Below are positions 44,641 to 60,482 of a stretch of 64,000 bases of DNA, in pieces (position 1 is the first letter of the stretch; every line of letters starts with the position of its first letter). The translations under genes and the position numbers were made by a program. The DNA is from Megamerina dolium (Eukaryota; Arthropoda; Insecta; Diptera; Megamerinidae): positions 54,284,508 to 54,348,507 of the forward strand of contig OY978528.1 of assembly GCA_963854835.1 (NCBI GenBank). Direction: 5' to 3'. Under the pieces are notes generated by a model that was given only the letters and a program-made list of their open reading frames with translations, ran no database searches and had not been told where the DNA came from.

Positions 44641-47600
44641 AATATTGTGTCGGACAGGGATGAATAGACTCAGGATCTTGATTTTGATTCATAATATATT
44701 TACTATTCATGTCTATCACATGTATCTAAGGATGATACAAACTTTACACTAACCCAATAGACACTAGACCCGTTGTATATGATGTAAAGCACTGTATTTA
44801 TAAAATTTAAGCATACTTTCAGGCACATTTATTACTATATGAGACAATATCAATCTCTTACAACCTTTAGAGACCTTTGAAATAAATGCCTCGTATCTAT
44901 GACAAATGAAGTAAATTGAATAAAATTGGCTAATAAAAATGGCTAAACCACATAAATAAATATCTTGTAAAGTAAAACCCTTAAATGAGTATTTTCTAAG
45001 AATATCAGCGAAAAATGTGTATTGTAGATTCTTACTGAAAACAATGAAAAGCAATAAATTTACTTAATTCTTATTACCCAAATTTATTAAATTTACACAT
45101 ATCTATATATTATAAATAAATTCCATAGAAGCATAAAAATACATAGATGTATATAAACTTATGTATATGTATATATATTTTACATATATGTATGATATAT
45201 ACCCATTTATGTGTGATGATTACTGGCTTCTTTCATTACTTTCATAAAAAAAGAGTGAATAAATATATGCATGTATCTACTTATGCATCATGTGTGAGGG
45301 TGTATGTATATGCTATAATGAACTTAATAAATTTACTGAACAAATGAAAATTTAATAATAAATTACACTACTTCTATATATAGAAAGAGGGTCGTCTATA
45401 TAATAGTATATATGTAATGTATCACGCAACAGCCCCACAAAACATTATTGAAATAATATACACTGGGTATATATACGAGTACATATAACAAATATGTGTA
45501 CATGTGTACGTTTATGTTTATATTGTACTTACAGAAGATGACTGTTTTAATGCATTTAACATATGCTTCTCATGATAAGGCACAAACTCGTAGACAGTGA
45601 ATAAGCTTAAATTAAGTGAACATATGAAATCACAGAATAGTATAAAAAAGGCAGGAAAAATAAAAAGCAAAAGAAATCTGCAGTTGACGTCCACAAAATT
45701 ATATGGCTAATGATGCTGATGATAACGATGACGATAGTGATGAATACCTTGTGTGGGTGAACTGTTAGAACCAACCAACAGTTATACGCACTATTGATGG
45801 GTAAAAAGTAAACACATTTCAAAATGACTTTCAGAGTACATAATTGAAATGAAAGGTGAGAATCATGTACGTATTAAATAAGATATATTCAATTTTAAGC
45901 CTAGCCACCATTTCATAGTATATGCCATTTATTACATGTATAATGTCAAAATAGGCTATTGAAAAATATTATAATAATTGTGATATGGAAATGCTAAAAG
46001 AAATTATACATATTAATTTAATTTTCTACGCTCGTGCAATCGCTACCATAAGATTCCACCGACTGTAATAATAATGAGAATTTCACCTTGATCTAAAGTA
46101 TAAATTTGATTTATATGCGTTACCATCAACCAACCACATCATCCGGTATTATGCATTACCATTGGGGAAATATATACATGTACGTGCATATATATGTATT
46201 ATGTTTCAGATTTGTATGATTTTCTATGCGGTCTCTATTTACGATATTACGATACACTGCCTGCTTTATATAAATACAACATAGAAATAAGAGGCAAAAA
46301 TGGAAAAAGAAACAATCATTTGAAAATTGAACTCTTGCATGTTTCAAGTAATTTATTTCATATTTACTATTGCAGATGGGCTGCTTGCCAAGAAATCAAA
46401 AAAAAAAAAACAGGGAAAGAGAATAAAAAATGTAACCCGGCAACGACAACAAATCAACCAAGTCACCAGCCAACTACAACATACAATTTGATTATATCAA
46501 AACAAATACTATTCCAATGAAATTTGTAGCTAGCAGTTATGCAAAAAGATTGCATTACAACATTGAAAAAGTTTTACATTGGGACAGAGTAAGCAATAAT
46601 TATCAGATTAAAAATTATTTATTATTTTGAAATAGTTACGAACAAAATTTATTTTGCAAATAAATAGGTACAATATAATTGAAAATTATTCAAACAGAGA
46701 ATTAGATAATAATACCTCAATGAAATACGAATTGGCATGAAACTAAATTATTACCAAATTAATGGTAAAGAATTTGTAAAGTAAAGAGACAACGGGGCGT
46801 ATGACGAATATAAATTTCAATATTTGTAATACGCTGTATCTTCTTCTCTGACAATATATTGAATTTTGTGCAAATAATTAATATCAATAAAAATTTAGCA
46901 TTTCAATTATCTTACATTAGAAAGATTATACAACACACATACATTTAATTTATAGCACTTGAGCTTATTGTTTGCGTAACAAATAAATCCTATATCGGTC
47001 AATAAAATGTAGAATATGTAAGTTACCACACATACACACACAATGACGAAAAACATGACATGAGAGAAAGGAAATATAACTGAGAACAACCTCAGAATGT
47101 GCATACCAAAGACCATCATACATTTTCTCTTATATATGCGAGTTTTTGTCTTTCTTGCAATATCAGCAACAACAACAACAATAAAAAATCCATATTCAAA
47201 TTATGTAAATTTATGGAGTAGCATGTAAATACCAAAATAGACAGCTTATAACATATGCACAAAACATGTATAACCTTAGAAAAAAATAATCACCATGAAT
47301 AATAGCTTATATGTATTGAGAAAACCCCAGAAACCGATACAATTACTTATTGTATATGATTTCAATAGATGCTATATATAGTATAGACTTAAAAGTAAAA
47401 TGAAATAAAATATTAAAAACTGTGAAATAAAGATTTAAAATTTAAGTCGTCAAAAATAGAATATAAATATATAAAATTTCAAAAAAAAAAAAAAAAGGTT
47501 ATGGGTATAAAAAAAAAATATATAACAAAAATATCAACATTAAAAATAAAATTTCCAACGAAATTATGCCTTTGGGGGCAAGAGCATCAATATTGCTACT

Positions 47601-47899
47601 TCGCTTGCTATTACTATGACTACTGCGTTTTGCTAAGTACCACAATAAAGCACAATGACATATCGACACCTATTCCAAACAGGGTGTCGTCATCCGAAAG
47701 TCAATGAAAACAATAAATTTAGACATTTTTGTTGCATATACATTTTTGTTAATAAGACTGTGTGACTTGTGCATCTTTTTGTATTTACTTAAGCAGCATT
47801 TTACATGAAATTGAAGTTATTAAACTAAAATATAATTATTTGTAGCATTATTTCGAAATGTATCATTCTGAAACTTCAGAAATTTAATTTTTTTTTTTT
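44641..47899. other. AT-rich sequence, no gene recognised
   Basis: One plus-strand acceptor-like site (TTTACTATTGCAG ending at 46375) precedes ATGGGCTGC, but the frame runs into an A-run and no donor follows. The rest is AT-rich with an A-run at 47482-47497. Confidence 0.45.
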
Positions 47900-48279
47900 T
47901 GCTTCAGACAAATTATGAGTTCATTCTGTACATTAATAAACATACTCCCCATACAAAATTGCATTTTCTTAAGATAAAATCGATATATTTTCATGGATGA
48001 TCACATAATTTCCAATGCATTATTCCAAAATATTGAACATATGAATTTTTTACTAATATATTCTATTCATAAATCAACATAGCCCTAATACAATACATTT
48101 TTTTACAAAAAAAATCTACAAATTTATATGGGAGGTACCAATATTATTCAATGTATTATTCACAAACGTCGATAAAGTAATTTTTACATCAAAACAGAAC
48201 TCTTAGGCAAAATTTGAGATCATTTGGTTCATCAATAAACATTTGAAACGTCTAGGAAATATTATCAATTCCTTAAAAA
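47900..48279 (+). repeat. Possible relative of the second dispersed repeat family, left part
   Basis: The phrases 'ccccatacaaaattgcattt' and 'tttatatgggaggtaccaat' resemble the family at 33.0 and 60.2 kb, and similar phrases recur after the mariner (49045-49200). The similarity is low, so membership is uncertain. Confidence 0.3.
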
Positions 48280-49014
48280 ATAAATCCATTATTTTTCCAA
48301 TAGATGGCTTTACTAATGTGTATTTCGCGTTGTATAAGTGCGATCGGGTTACGCTAGATGGCGTTAGAAAGATAGGATTTCGTACTAAATAAACTTTTCA
48401 GGCAGTTTTGTGATTGCTTGACTCAGTATTGTTTGAGTACGTGTCAAAGATAGACACCAGTAGACAGAAAATACGCCATATTTTACAGTTTTTCTTCGGT
48501 AAAGGCGAAAACGCAAGCCAGACGGCTGAAAATGTGAATAGTGTTTATGATCCTGGTACTGTAACAGCCGTTCTGGTAATTTTGATTTGAAAGATGCACC
48601 ACGCTCTGGAAGGCCAATTGTCGAAAATATCGATAAAATAATGGAAATCGTCGAGTCTGACCGCCATGTAAGCACTGTTTCTATTGCACAGGAGCTAAAC
48701 ATTGTAAAGTGAAAACCGTCGTGGTCGAATCGCGGTGAGCCGGCGCACACGGTGGCCAAGCCAGGATTGACGGTCAGGAAGGTTTTGCTATGTATTTGGT
48801 GTGATTGGCAGAGAATCATCTACGGCCAAACTCTTAATTCAGACCTGTACTGTCAACAAAGAAGGAAGCAGTCGCTCAGAAGCGGCCAGCTTTGGCCAAT
48901 AGGAGAGGAATTGTGTTCCATATGACAATGCCAGGCCACACACATTGCCAGAAGCTCCGGAAACTTGGTTGGGAGGTTCTTATGCATCCGCCTTATATTC
49001 CGGACCTGGCACCA
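48280..49014 (+). mobile_element. Mariner element (same family as 4.8 and 60.5 kb), 3'-truncated
   Basis: The left part aligns with the 5' end of the related copies ('aaatccattatttttccaat' onward) and continues through the leader and transposase. It stops at the PDLAP motif, so the 3' end and right terminal repeat are absent. The outermost left bases are degenerate. Confidence 0.88.
48451..49014 (+). pseudogene. Mariner transposase remnant with several deletions
   Basis: In shifting frames the copy shows a helix-turn-helix region (GTVTA, then the block encoding RPIVENIDKIMEIVESDRH) and a jump at about 48709 past the first catalytic Asp into the RKRSWS-like region. It then has a TAKPGLT/RKVLL-like segment, the LNSDLYCQQ region, a damaged HQDNARPHT region (CCATATGACAATGCC, giving HMTMP or YDNARPHT depending on frame), and the beginning of YSPDLAP. 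At least four frame changes and an in-frame stop are present. Compared with the 60.5-kb copy, it lacks the first-Asp block and the C terminus. Confidence 0.8.
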
Positions 49015-52605
<3,591 letters not shown>

Positions 52606-52690
52606 CAGGAGGATTTTGAAAAAATTGTATTTTATTTTTTTCAAATGTATTTTGGAGATGCTTACCTGCAAAGATAAAATGAGAAAATAT
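52606..52690 (-). promoter_or_regulatory. Candidate recursive splice site (ratchet point) with following 5' splice site
   Basis: The minus strand reads ATTTTCTCATTTTATC, then TTTGCAG directly followed by GTAAGC (junction 52666/52665). A second strong 5' splice site, CCTG then GTAAGTTAG, starts at 52605, exactly 60 nt downstream. This matches the ratchet-point layout and the arrangement at 4.09 kb. It lies upstream, in minus-strand terms, of the exon at 16516-15119. The 60-nt stretch is also open in one frame as 20 codons, so a conventional small exon is an alternative. Confidence 0.5.
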
Positions 52691-52931
52691 CAGATATTAA
52701 TATACAAGTTTCTATGTAAACATATTAAATTAAATTAAGTACAATATATCAATATTAAAAGCACAAATAACCATTCACCAATTTTTCTTAATTGTATTAG
52801 TTTTTCCATTTTTATAAACAAACGTTTAATTTCATACACAAAGAAATCGTAAAACTGAAATAAAAAGAAAGAAATAGCACGGTCAATGAACAACGTCGTT
52901 GAATATTCCTAGACACTTCGTTTTCTTATTA

Positions 52932-53652
52932 CAGGGTGATTTTTTGACAACACTGTTTTCGGATTCTCAGCTGTTTTCGTGTAACATGTTACTGTCAAAC
53001 ATGTTCAGTTTGGTCTATAATTTAACCATGAATCGACATACAAACGAACAACGCTTGCAGATTATTGAAATTTATTATCAAAATTCATACTCGGTTAAGA
53101 GAGTACATTCTTGTGTCCAGCGACGAAGCTCGTTTGTGATTAAATGGATACGTGAACAAACAAAATTGCCGTGTTTGGTTTGAAGAGCACCAAGAACTTC
53201 CAATGCTTCCCGAAAAATTGCACTGTTTGGTGTGGATTATGGGCCGGTGGCATCATGGGACGGTACTTTTCAAAGACGACAAAGGCGAGCGCTGTGAATG
53301 GCGAGTGCTACCGTGCTCCGTGATTAGAAACGTGAATAGTTTATTTCAAGTTTGGGGCCGGTCAATTGGCCGCCTAGATCGTGAGATTTAACGAATTTAG
53401 ACTATTTTTCGTGGAGCTATGTTAAGGCTCATGTCTGTAGCGACAAGCGAGCACCGGTTCACGCACTAGAAGCCAATATTGAAGAATTCATTCGTGAGAT
53501 ACCGGCCGATATGTTGGAGAGAGTTTGCCAAAATTGGACTTAACGTATGAACCATTTGAGACGCAGACGCGGTCAATATTCGTTCATACATTTTTCTAAA
53601 TTTTATGTGTTTTTTTTAAATCAAATCTGAAGGCTCTTAAAAAATCATCCTG
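52932..53652 (+). mobile_element. Rosa-like mariner element with both TIRs and TA duplications
   Basis: The left end CAGGGTGATTTTTTGACAAC and the inverted right end CAGGATGATTTTTTAAGAGC are flanked by TA at 52930-52931 and 53653-53654. At 721 bp it is a deletion derivative of the same family as 42.5-43.3 kb. Confidence 0.93.
53029..53570 (+). pseudogene. Rosa-like transposase, deleted and frameshifted
   Basis: The N terminus MNRHTNEQRLQIIEIYYQNS begins the helix-turn-helix domain, then the frame jumps into the first-Asp region (…CVQRRSSFVIKWIREQ is the shifted reading of FSDEAH…NGYVNKQ). Later, in another frame, the third-Asp motif reads DLTNLDYFSWSYVKAHV, with the Asp retained, followed by ALEANIEEFIREIPADMLER. 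The QQDGA block is deleted. The copy is inactive. Confidence 0.85.
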
Positions 53653-53837
53653 TATTTTCTTGTTTTTTACGAATACTATAAGATATATGGTATTTTCTAC
53701 AAACTATATACTCTATGTACAATCATAAAATCAATAGTATAACAAGTGCATCTATCTCTAGAGCCATCGAAAAATCAACATATTTGATGTTAACCTTGAC
53801 AGCTTATTTTCCCGCTTTCTATTATATTATTGTAATA

Positions 53838-54649
53838 GAGGGTGTTTCGTTTTGAGTGTTATACTTTGGAAAAGTTTTGAAGTATATTGTAAAATAGATA
53901 TTAAAAGGAGGAAACGAATATAAAATTTGCGACAGTTCATCGTGGAACGATATCTTCACTGATGTTGCGATAATCTTCTTCGTGTTGTTGACTATGATGC
54001 CTATGTATTACGACTACGGACGACCTGACGCACTGAAGTATCTACATTTTGTTTAGAGAAGTAAACAATCTGCTGATATTGATATAATGTTGTTGCCACG
54101 TTCTTGGCTTGATGTTAGGACGGTCGTTTAAATTTTTTCACGTATATATTGCTCCAACCAATACTGGACGAATGACTTCAACTTTCTCACTACTTTGGCA
54201 GCCACAGCAATGCTTAGTTTTATGCCACGATGGTGGCAAACTATGAACACTGCTTCAAATCGTTTTTCAAAATATTCGGGATTCATGCTTTCACTTCAAA
54301 AATCATAAACAAAGACTGATAGCGCCATCAAAACCAGTTTGTGGATTAACCAAGGATTGCAACTGGTCACATGAAGAGAGATTAGACATTTATTAACATT
54401 TATTAATGGTTTTTCTTCGTATTTTCTACCATGAATCATACTTTAAATACGTTGCTGGTTGAATAACGCCTTCATGCATTTCCAAAGAAATTTGCAGAGA
54501 CATCAAATCAATCATCTCTGAGCCATTATATTAACCAAAAATGCGCGAAGCCACAATAGAGCTGCTATTTTCACAAATATCACTTAAATTGCCAAATGGG
54601 ATGAACTTTGACGTTTAATGCATGTAAAAAACTCTAAAACAATACCCTC
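53838..54649 (-). mobile_element. Probable mariner/Tc1-like element of another family
   Basis: The left end GAGGGTGTTTCGTTTTGAGT and the inverted right end GAGGGTATTGTTTTAGAGTT are imperfect terminal repeats. TA flanks both (53836-53837 and 54650-54651). The 812-bp interior is more GC-rich than the surroundings. On the minus strand it has decayed transposase-like text with several stops, such as AVAAKVVRKLKSFVQYWLEQ, which resembles a helix-turn-helix. No catalytic motif is readable, so the superfamily call rests mostly on the ends and TA. Confidence 0.6.
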
Positions 54650-55511
54650 TATATACAGAGATACATATATATGTATACGAATAAAGAAAAAAAAAATTAT
54701 CAACACTTCAAAATTCAATTGCAAGTAAACACCCCATACAAGTAATACTAAACGAGGTACGTCATTTTGAGATGACTATAAATACATATTTACACCATGT
54801 ATACACTTCCCATTATAACAAGTACCACACAATATATTTGTATATATTTATTATATGAATAAATGAATGAATGAGCTATCGCCACACCAGAAATGTACTT
54901 AATATAATCCATAAATAAATAAAGAATATTTTAAAAGGTCATTAATGTATAAAATAAGTAGTTGTTTAGAATAATTAACGAATTCTAATATATATATAGT
55001 TTGTAAAGACGGTGGTCAGCAAAATATCGCGATTAAATGTACAAAAATAATAGCGCAAATTGTAAGAAAGCAAAACAAAAAATAGCATTTCGTATGCGAA
55101 TATAAATAATGAATATAAAAATATAATAAATCAACTAGTGCAAAATTTATTATGTATAAATTCTTGTATATAGTTTACTACATTCTCAGCGCTTATCATA
55201 ATTAATGTTTATGCAGCATTTACAAATATTTATATATTTCTATATACCATACTATACGTAGATAGAAGCCAGATGCATATGTTGTATGCGTGTGTGTTTC
55301 GAATATATAACAATGTCCACTAATGCTTATCGTAAAAATTAAGAACCATTAAAATGGACATCCGAGTATTCACACACAATTATACACACACACACACAGG
55401 CCAAACACTTGTTCATTTTATATAAATAGGTAGTTATATTGTGTACTCGTACATATAAGAAAGCATCATCAGAGTAGTAGTTTGTTAAAAATAATTGAAG
55501 TTAACATACGT
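54650..55511. other. AT-rich sequence, no gene recognised
   Basis: Nothing beyond AT-rich sequence and a short (CA)n near 55387-55398. Confidence 0.5.
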
Positions 55512-55772
55512 CCTAATCGGAAATGCAGCGCATCAATAGGGCTTTAGAACTGCTCTAAGATGAAACGCATAGCTCTCCCTTAAAATAGCGTTGAATTTAG
55601 CATTGGCTTTACGATTAGGCTTCCCTCAATGCGCTTTGATGTGCTTTACTGCGCTCTCACTGATTTAAATTGATACATATTGCCTACTCAAAGCGCATCA
55701 AGTCTTTAGATACGAAAGAGAAGCGCTTCATATACGTATATTCGCAAATGCGCATCAAATTTTCCGATTGGG
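55512..55772. mobile_element. Candidate MITE with subterminal GCGCATCAA repeats
   Basis: The ends CCTAATCGGAAA and, inverted, CCCAATCGGAAA are terminal inverted repeats. The motif GCGCATCAA occurs at 55528, 55693 and 55750 on the plus strand, with a one-mismatch inverted copy at 55636. The stretch is clearly less AT-rich than its flanks. Short repeated motifs near the ends are typical of hAT- or P-like transposase binding regions, but I found no convincing target duplication, so the class is open. Confidence 0.55.
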
Positions 55773-56861
55773 ATATGTGCACCTAAACACATCTGCATAC
55801 AAGTTACACGTATAGTATATGTATGTAAATATATGTCTATATACATACGTACATAAGATTACACATCGAAACTGTATTTGCAGAAATTTTGTGTACTGAA
55901 ATGATTATATGAGTAGGTACATGTAGAAGCATGTGGTTGATGCTGCTACTGCTGATGCTCGTGTGGAATAATTAATTAAATGCTATACTATATATGTATG
56001 AATGATAAATATGAGAGGAGTAAATTTGTTAATTTGATTTTGTCACTTTGTGTATGAATGTGTGTGTGTGTGTTCATTACCTTGTAGCTAAATGAGTGAA
56101 TGATCATATAAGATAATGGACTTTTTTTCGATTTTATAAAATCCATACAAAAGTTAATGACCCTTTTTTCATATAACCTATATAAGAGCTAAATATATAA
56201 TGAAAATTGCATTTCGATAATTGAGTATTACATTTGAAATGATTTCATCATCATCATCATCAATACCTATATTGCAATAAAATTGCAAATAAAATTTTAA
56301 CCTAAAATAGATTAAATAATGGCATGGATATGCAAAATTATTAAAACAGAATAGCATGCATATATGTATATTAACAGTACTCTCAAAAGATCTAGTACAC
56401 AATTAAAATCTCAGTTTAAGAGAAAATCACTACACACCTGAATGTTAAATATATCACATTAATTGGGGACAATAGTAGATCCAAAGGAAAGTTGCATAAA
56501 CACGTAGATTCGAATCTTTTTACCACTTGGAGTCGTTCGTAATTTTTTGTAATGCATTGTGAAGTTGTTCAAGGATATTGGTAGAATTATGGATCGTCAA
56601 AAATCTGGTACATTGGTGCAACGTTAGATTTCCTATTTGATCAAACGAAAACAGAATACACTGGAAATTAATATATTTTCATTGAAAACAATAAAGTATT
56701 GTTCCGTGAACCTTTCAACAAGACTTCGACCAGATCCGCAAGGCAATTTTTTATTTTTAATGGTTGGAACTATATATTTCAAAGATCCTTCCGTACAGAA
56801 TTTAAGCTCCAGCGTTGTTGTGCTAATTAGAATTTGACAGCATCGGAAATAATTTACTTAC
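55773..56861. other. AT-rich sequence, no gene recognised
   Basis: An ATC run lies near 56246-56261. A short less AT-rich segment near 56715-56860 has no recognisable motif. Confidence 0.45.
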
Positions 56862-58093
56862 GAGTGCGGGCACAGAACTACCCGACCTTACATATAGATG
56901 GTGGCAGTAGTTTGAAAAAAATTACTTTGGTTAGAGGTGGCAACCTTATAAAATATATGTTTTAAGTTTCAAGGCGCCACATTGTTTAGTATTTTTTTTT
57001 TTTTGAGCCATCGAAAGTTAACGACCTCAGTGAATTTGTAAACATGGAAAAAAATGGTCACCATTATGTTATTCATTACTTTCATTTGAAAGATCTCAGT
57101 CCCGCGAATATTAAAGCCGAACTAGATTCTACTCTGAGGGAGTCTGCACCTTCGTTTACGACCATGACATATTCGGTGGCAGAGTTTAAACGCGGTCGTA
57201 CGTGCTGCCAAAATGAACACCGTAGTGGTCGACCAATTGAGGTGGCCACGCCAGAAACGGTTAAGAAAATCCACAAAATGGTATTGGATGATCGCCAGCT
57301 GAATGTGGGTGAGCTAAGTGAAATTACAGACAATTCAAAAAGTGCTATACATCATATATTGAGCGAAAATTTGGAGATGAAAAAGCTGTGTGCAAGATGG
57401 GTGCCGCGTTTGCTCACAATAGAACAAAATCAACGTCGTGAAGATGTTTCTATAGAGTGTTTGGCGATGTTTCACAGTAATAAAGCCGAGTTTATGCGTC
57501 AATTCGTAACCATGGATGAGACATGGGTCCACCACTTCACACCTGCGACAAACAGTGGACTGAAAGGGACAGGCAAGGTTATGGCGTCTGTTTTTTGGTA
57601 TGCTCGTGGGATAATTTTTATTGATTATCTTCAAAAAGGAAAAATAATCAACGGCGAGTTTCTGCTAATTTGTTGCAGCGTTGTTTACGTGATGAAATTA
57701 AAGAAAAAAGGCCGCATTTGGCGAAAGTGTTGTTTCATCAAGACAATGCGCCATTTCACACATCCGCAATTTCGATGTCCAAAATCAATGAGTTAAAGCT
57801 CGAATTGCTTCAGTAAGCACCTTATTCGCCAGATTTAGTTCCTTCGGATTATTTTCTATTTCCAAATTTGAAAAATGGCATATTTGCAAACAATGAAAAG
57901 GTCGAGTCTGCGGTAGATGGCTATTTTAATGAGCTGGACAGTACATACTATAAACAGGGTATTGAAGGTATAGAATATCGCTGGGAAAAGTGTATAGATC
58001 TAAAAGGAGATTATGTTGAGAAATGAAGAGAATGAAATTTTCCGAAATTTGTTGTTTTCTTTGTTAGGTCGGGTAATTCTGGCATACTTGTGA
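56862..58093 (+). mobile_element. Near-full-length mariner (irritans-like), best preserved copy
   Basis: The left end carries CAGAACTACCCGACCTTAC (56872-56890) and the right end, inverted, CAGAATTACCCGACCTAAC (58090-58072), close to the element tips. The outer few bases differ, so the boundaries are approximate. The roughly 1.23-kb length is near the usual size of the family. One transposase gene fills the interior on the plus strand. Confidence 0.9.
57044..58026 (+). pseudogene. Irritans-like mariner transposase with one frameshift and one stop
   Basis: The first 208 codons or so are open. The start MEKNGHHYVIHYFHLKDLSP opens helix-turn-helix 1, followed by HRSGRPIEVATPETVKKIHK and second helix-turn-helix residues to about 110, then the signature LCARWVPRLLT (residues 115-125). 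The catalytic Asp158 lies in TMDETWVHHFTP. Some fifteen residues after this are deleted relative to family members. Near 57665 the frame shifts; in the new frame LAKVLFHQDNAPFHTS holds the second Asp. A TAA follows in ELLQ-stop, then APYSPDLVPSDYFLF has the third Asp, 34 residues after the second (DD34D). The end GDYVEK plus stop is at 58024-58026. All three acids survive, but the lesions make it inactive. Confidence 0.93.
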
Positions 58094-60179
58094 CAGTCAG
58101 ACAGTCTGAGATACTGTTTCCAAAGGCAAACTTGTGACACCCCACCCCAAACAGATGCTCGTACTGAAAGGTATTGAAAGGATAGTATATACTAGGAATA
58201 ATCTACAAGAAAATTATGAAAAAGTATTTTATTTTGATTTTATCATCATCAAAATGAATGTGCCAGAACTTTCGAAAGTATTAAATACCCTCGGCTCCAT
58301 CATGAAAAACGTATTCTTTGGCTACCTTGTTCGTTCGCTTGTTGAGCGTTTTAATTTTAAATCAAATCAGTAGACATACAGACACACAGTATAAAAAAAA
58401 AACACACACACACACACACACACTGTGGCTGACATGCTAAATCTCTGGTTTAGTAAAGCATAGAGTAAGCAGCATGTCATGGTAAGCGTATGTATGTATT
58501 TTTACATAGGTAGGTACATTGCGATATGGAAGAATAGTATGACAGGTTGATTCGTGGTTGTGGTATATGTAAAACTATCACTAATACAACCGCAATTATG
58601 TCATCTACATATGTATGCTGCTGAGCTTAACTGATACTGATTATACTCATATTGATGAAATGCGAAAATTTTGATTGCATGCAATTATCAGGTACAAGTA
58701 TTCAATTTTATATGAAATTTAAATCACGTTATATATATGCATGTAGTAAAAATTGCTCGTTCTCTCACACAATTTCAACAGAGCCGATGCAAACTTAAAA
58801 AAAATTTGGTAGGCATTTTTAATTAAAAGCCTTTTGCTGGTACTTCTATTATTATTATTGCTATTATAAGTACATACACGCACATATTATTTCCCATCTA
58901 ATAATTACTCATGCTCATTCGTGTACTCGTTTTTTTTAAATATTCTACGTTCTACGTTAAAATTCAAGCTAGGCATGTATAATTGGGTTGTCATTATATT
59001 GCAGCCATATAACAAGATATATTCCAATTAATAGATATGACAAATACTCGTACCTAGAGCAATAACATTTCCCACAAATCGTTCAATTCAAAGAAAAAGC
59101 ACACGCTACGAAATTTAAGCAAATAAGTAGGAGTAATATTTTAATTAGCATAATATAATGTGTATGCTTTAAATCAATGCTATTTAAAAATATAAATATT
59201 TACATGAAAACAAATTTTATTTAATGAATAACATTCATACGAGTTAAAATATCTTTACTAATACGTCATATACTCGTAGAAAACTCAATTTAGTACACGT
59301 ACACGAAACCAAAAAGAGAGAGAGAGAAAAACTCCTCCATAGGTCTATGATCATATGACAAGAAATTATTCTACTTAATTATACACCCCCAAGCACACAG
59401 TATAACGCACCCATATTTATACATATGCAAATAGATATATGCCGGTTTCAACCCACATAACTCATTTCCGGTGCAAATGATCGAAATTTATGTTTATTTA
59501 CATTATACACTTATGAGGTAAACGTGCTTGGTTGGTATAGGCCAAAATAAAAAAGAAAACATAATTGAATAAAAATTTAATAAATCATCACTGTTTACAA
59601 ATACAATCTGCTTACAAATATTTACTATATAGTACATACGTATGTACATAATGTTTATGTGTAACCAAGCATTTGTAATGTTTTATTACTTATGAAAATA
59701 TAACAGTGAAAATGAATGAAAATGAAACAAATTTAAATGTATTTGGATTATTTTAGTTGAACCTGAAAAAGGTGGGCAACAAATTTATAAATAAAAAAAT
59801 CGAAATAAAAATTACATACATTAAAGGTCATTCCAAAGCAAATTTCTATTGGATATTATTATTTTCTAATTGGCTAAGTACTATAATAGGAACACATTAT
59901 TTTCGCACTTCGAATATTCAATAAAATATTGACTACAGTCAACAGTTTTTATACTTTAGTTTACAGTGTAATGCAAGAATGTTTAATATTTGGAGCATAT
60001 AGTGTAATTTAGGTATTCATATGTAAATATATAATGCAGCTGGTACGGAATGCACTCGATATCAAAAAAACTGGTGCCAACTCGAACTCACAACTCAAAC
60101 AAACGGGAGGAAAACCGACAAATATTCCCACGCTTGCTTAGGAATCACCCATGAAAGCGCGAAATGTATGGTGTACTCT
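58094..60179. other. AT-rich sequence, no gene recognised
   Basis: A (CA)n tract at about 58402-58424 and a short AG run near 59314-59326 are the only features. Confidence 0.5.
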
Positions 60180-60482
60180 GATTAATTTGTTCTCCTTAAC
60201 ATCTTTCATAAACATGCTTATCTCTGGTCAACGTCCGTTAAAGGGGCTCCCCTATAACATTGACATTTTTATTAAGTTCCCCTAGTTTCAGATAAACAAC
60301 TTTAATTATTTTTTCTTAAACATAATTAACCACTATCGCTTATAGGTAATTCCATACAAAATGAACTTAAAAATACCTAGAAATTTCTAGTCTCCGAATT
60401 ATCTGGAGATGTAAAATGAAAGCTTGACCGTCAATAATTTTTCCTTCTCAACATTTTGCCTATCTCCGCTCTTTATATAAGG
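60180..60482 (+). repeat. Second dispersed repeat family, locus 2
   Basis: The phrases 'ttaatttgttctccttaaca' with 'aaacatgcttatctctgg', then 'aggggctcccctataacatt', parallel the 33.0-kb copy, and a second degenerate unit begins near 60427. The locus ends where the mariner transposase homology begins. Confidence 0.5.

Noticed and set aside
46376..46520. Acceptor-like TTGCAG followed by ATGGGCTGCTTGCC, a possible start of a lipidated protein
   Set aside because: The frame passes through an A-run of uncertain length and no donor or recognisable protein follows.
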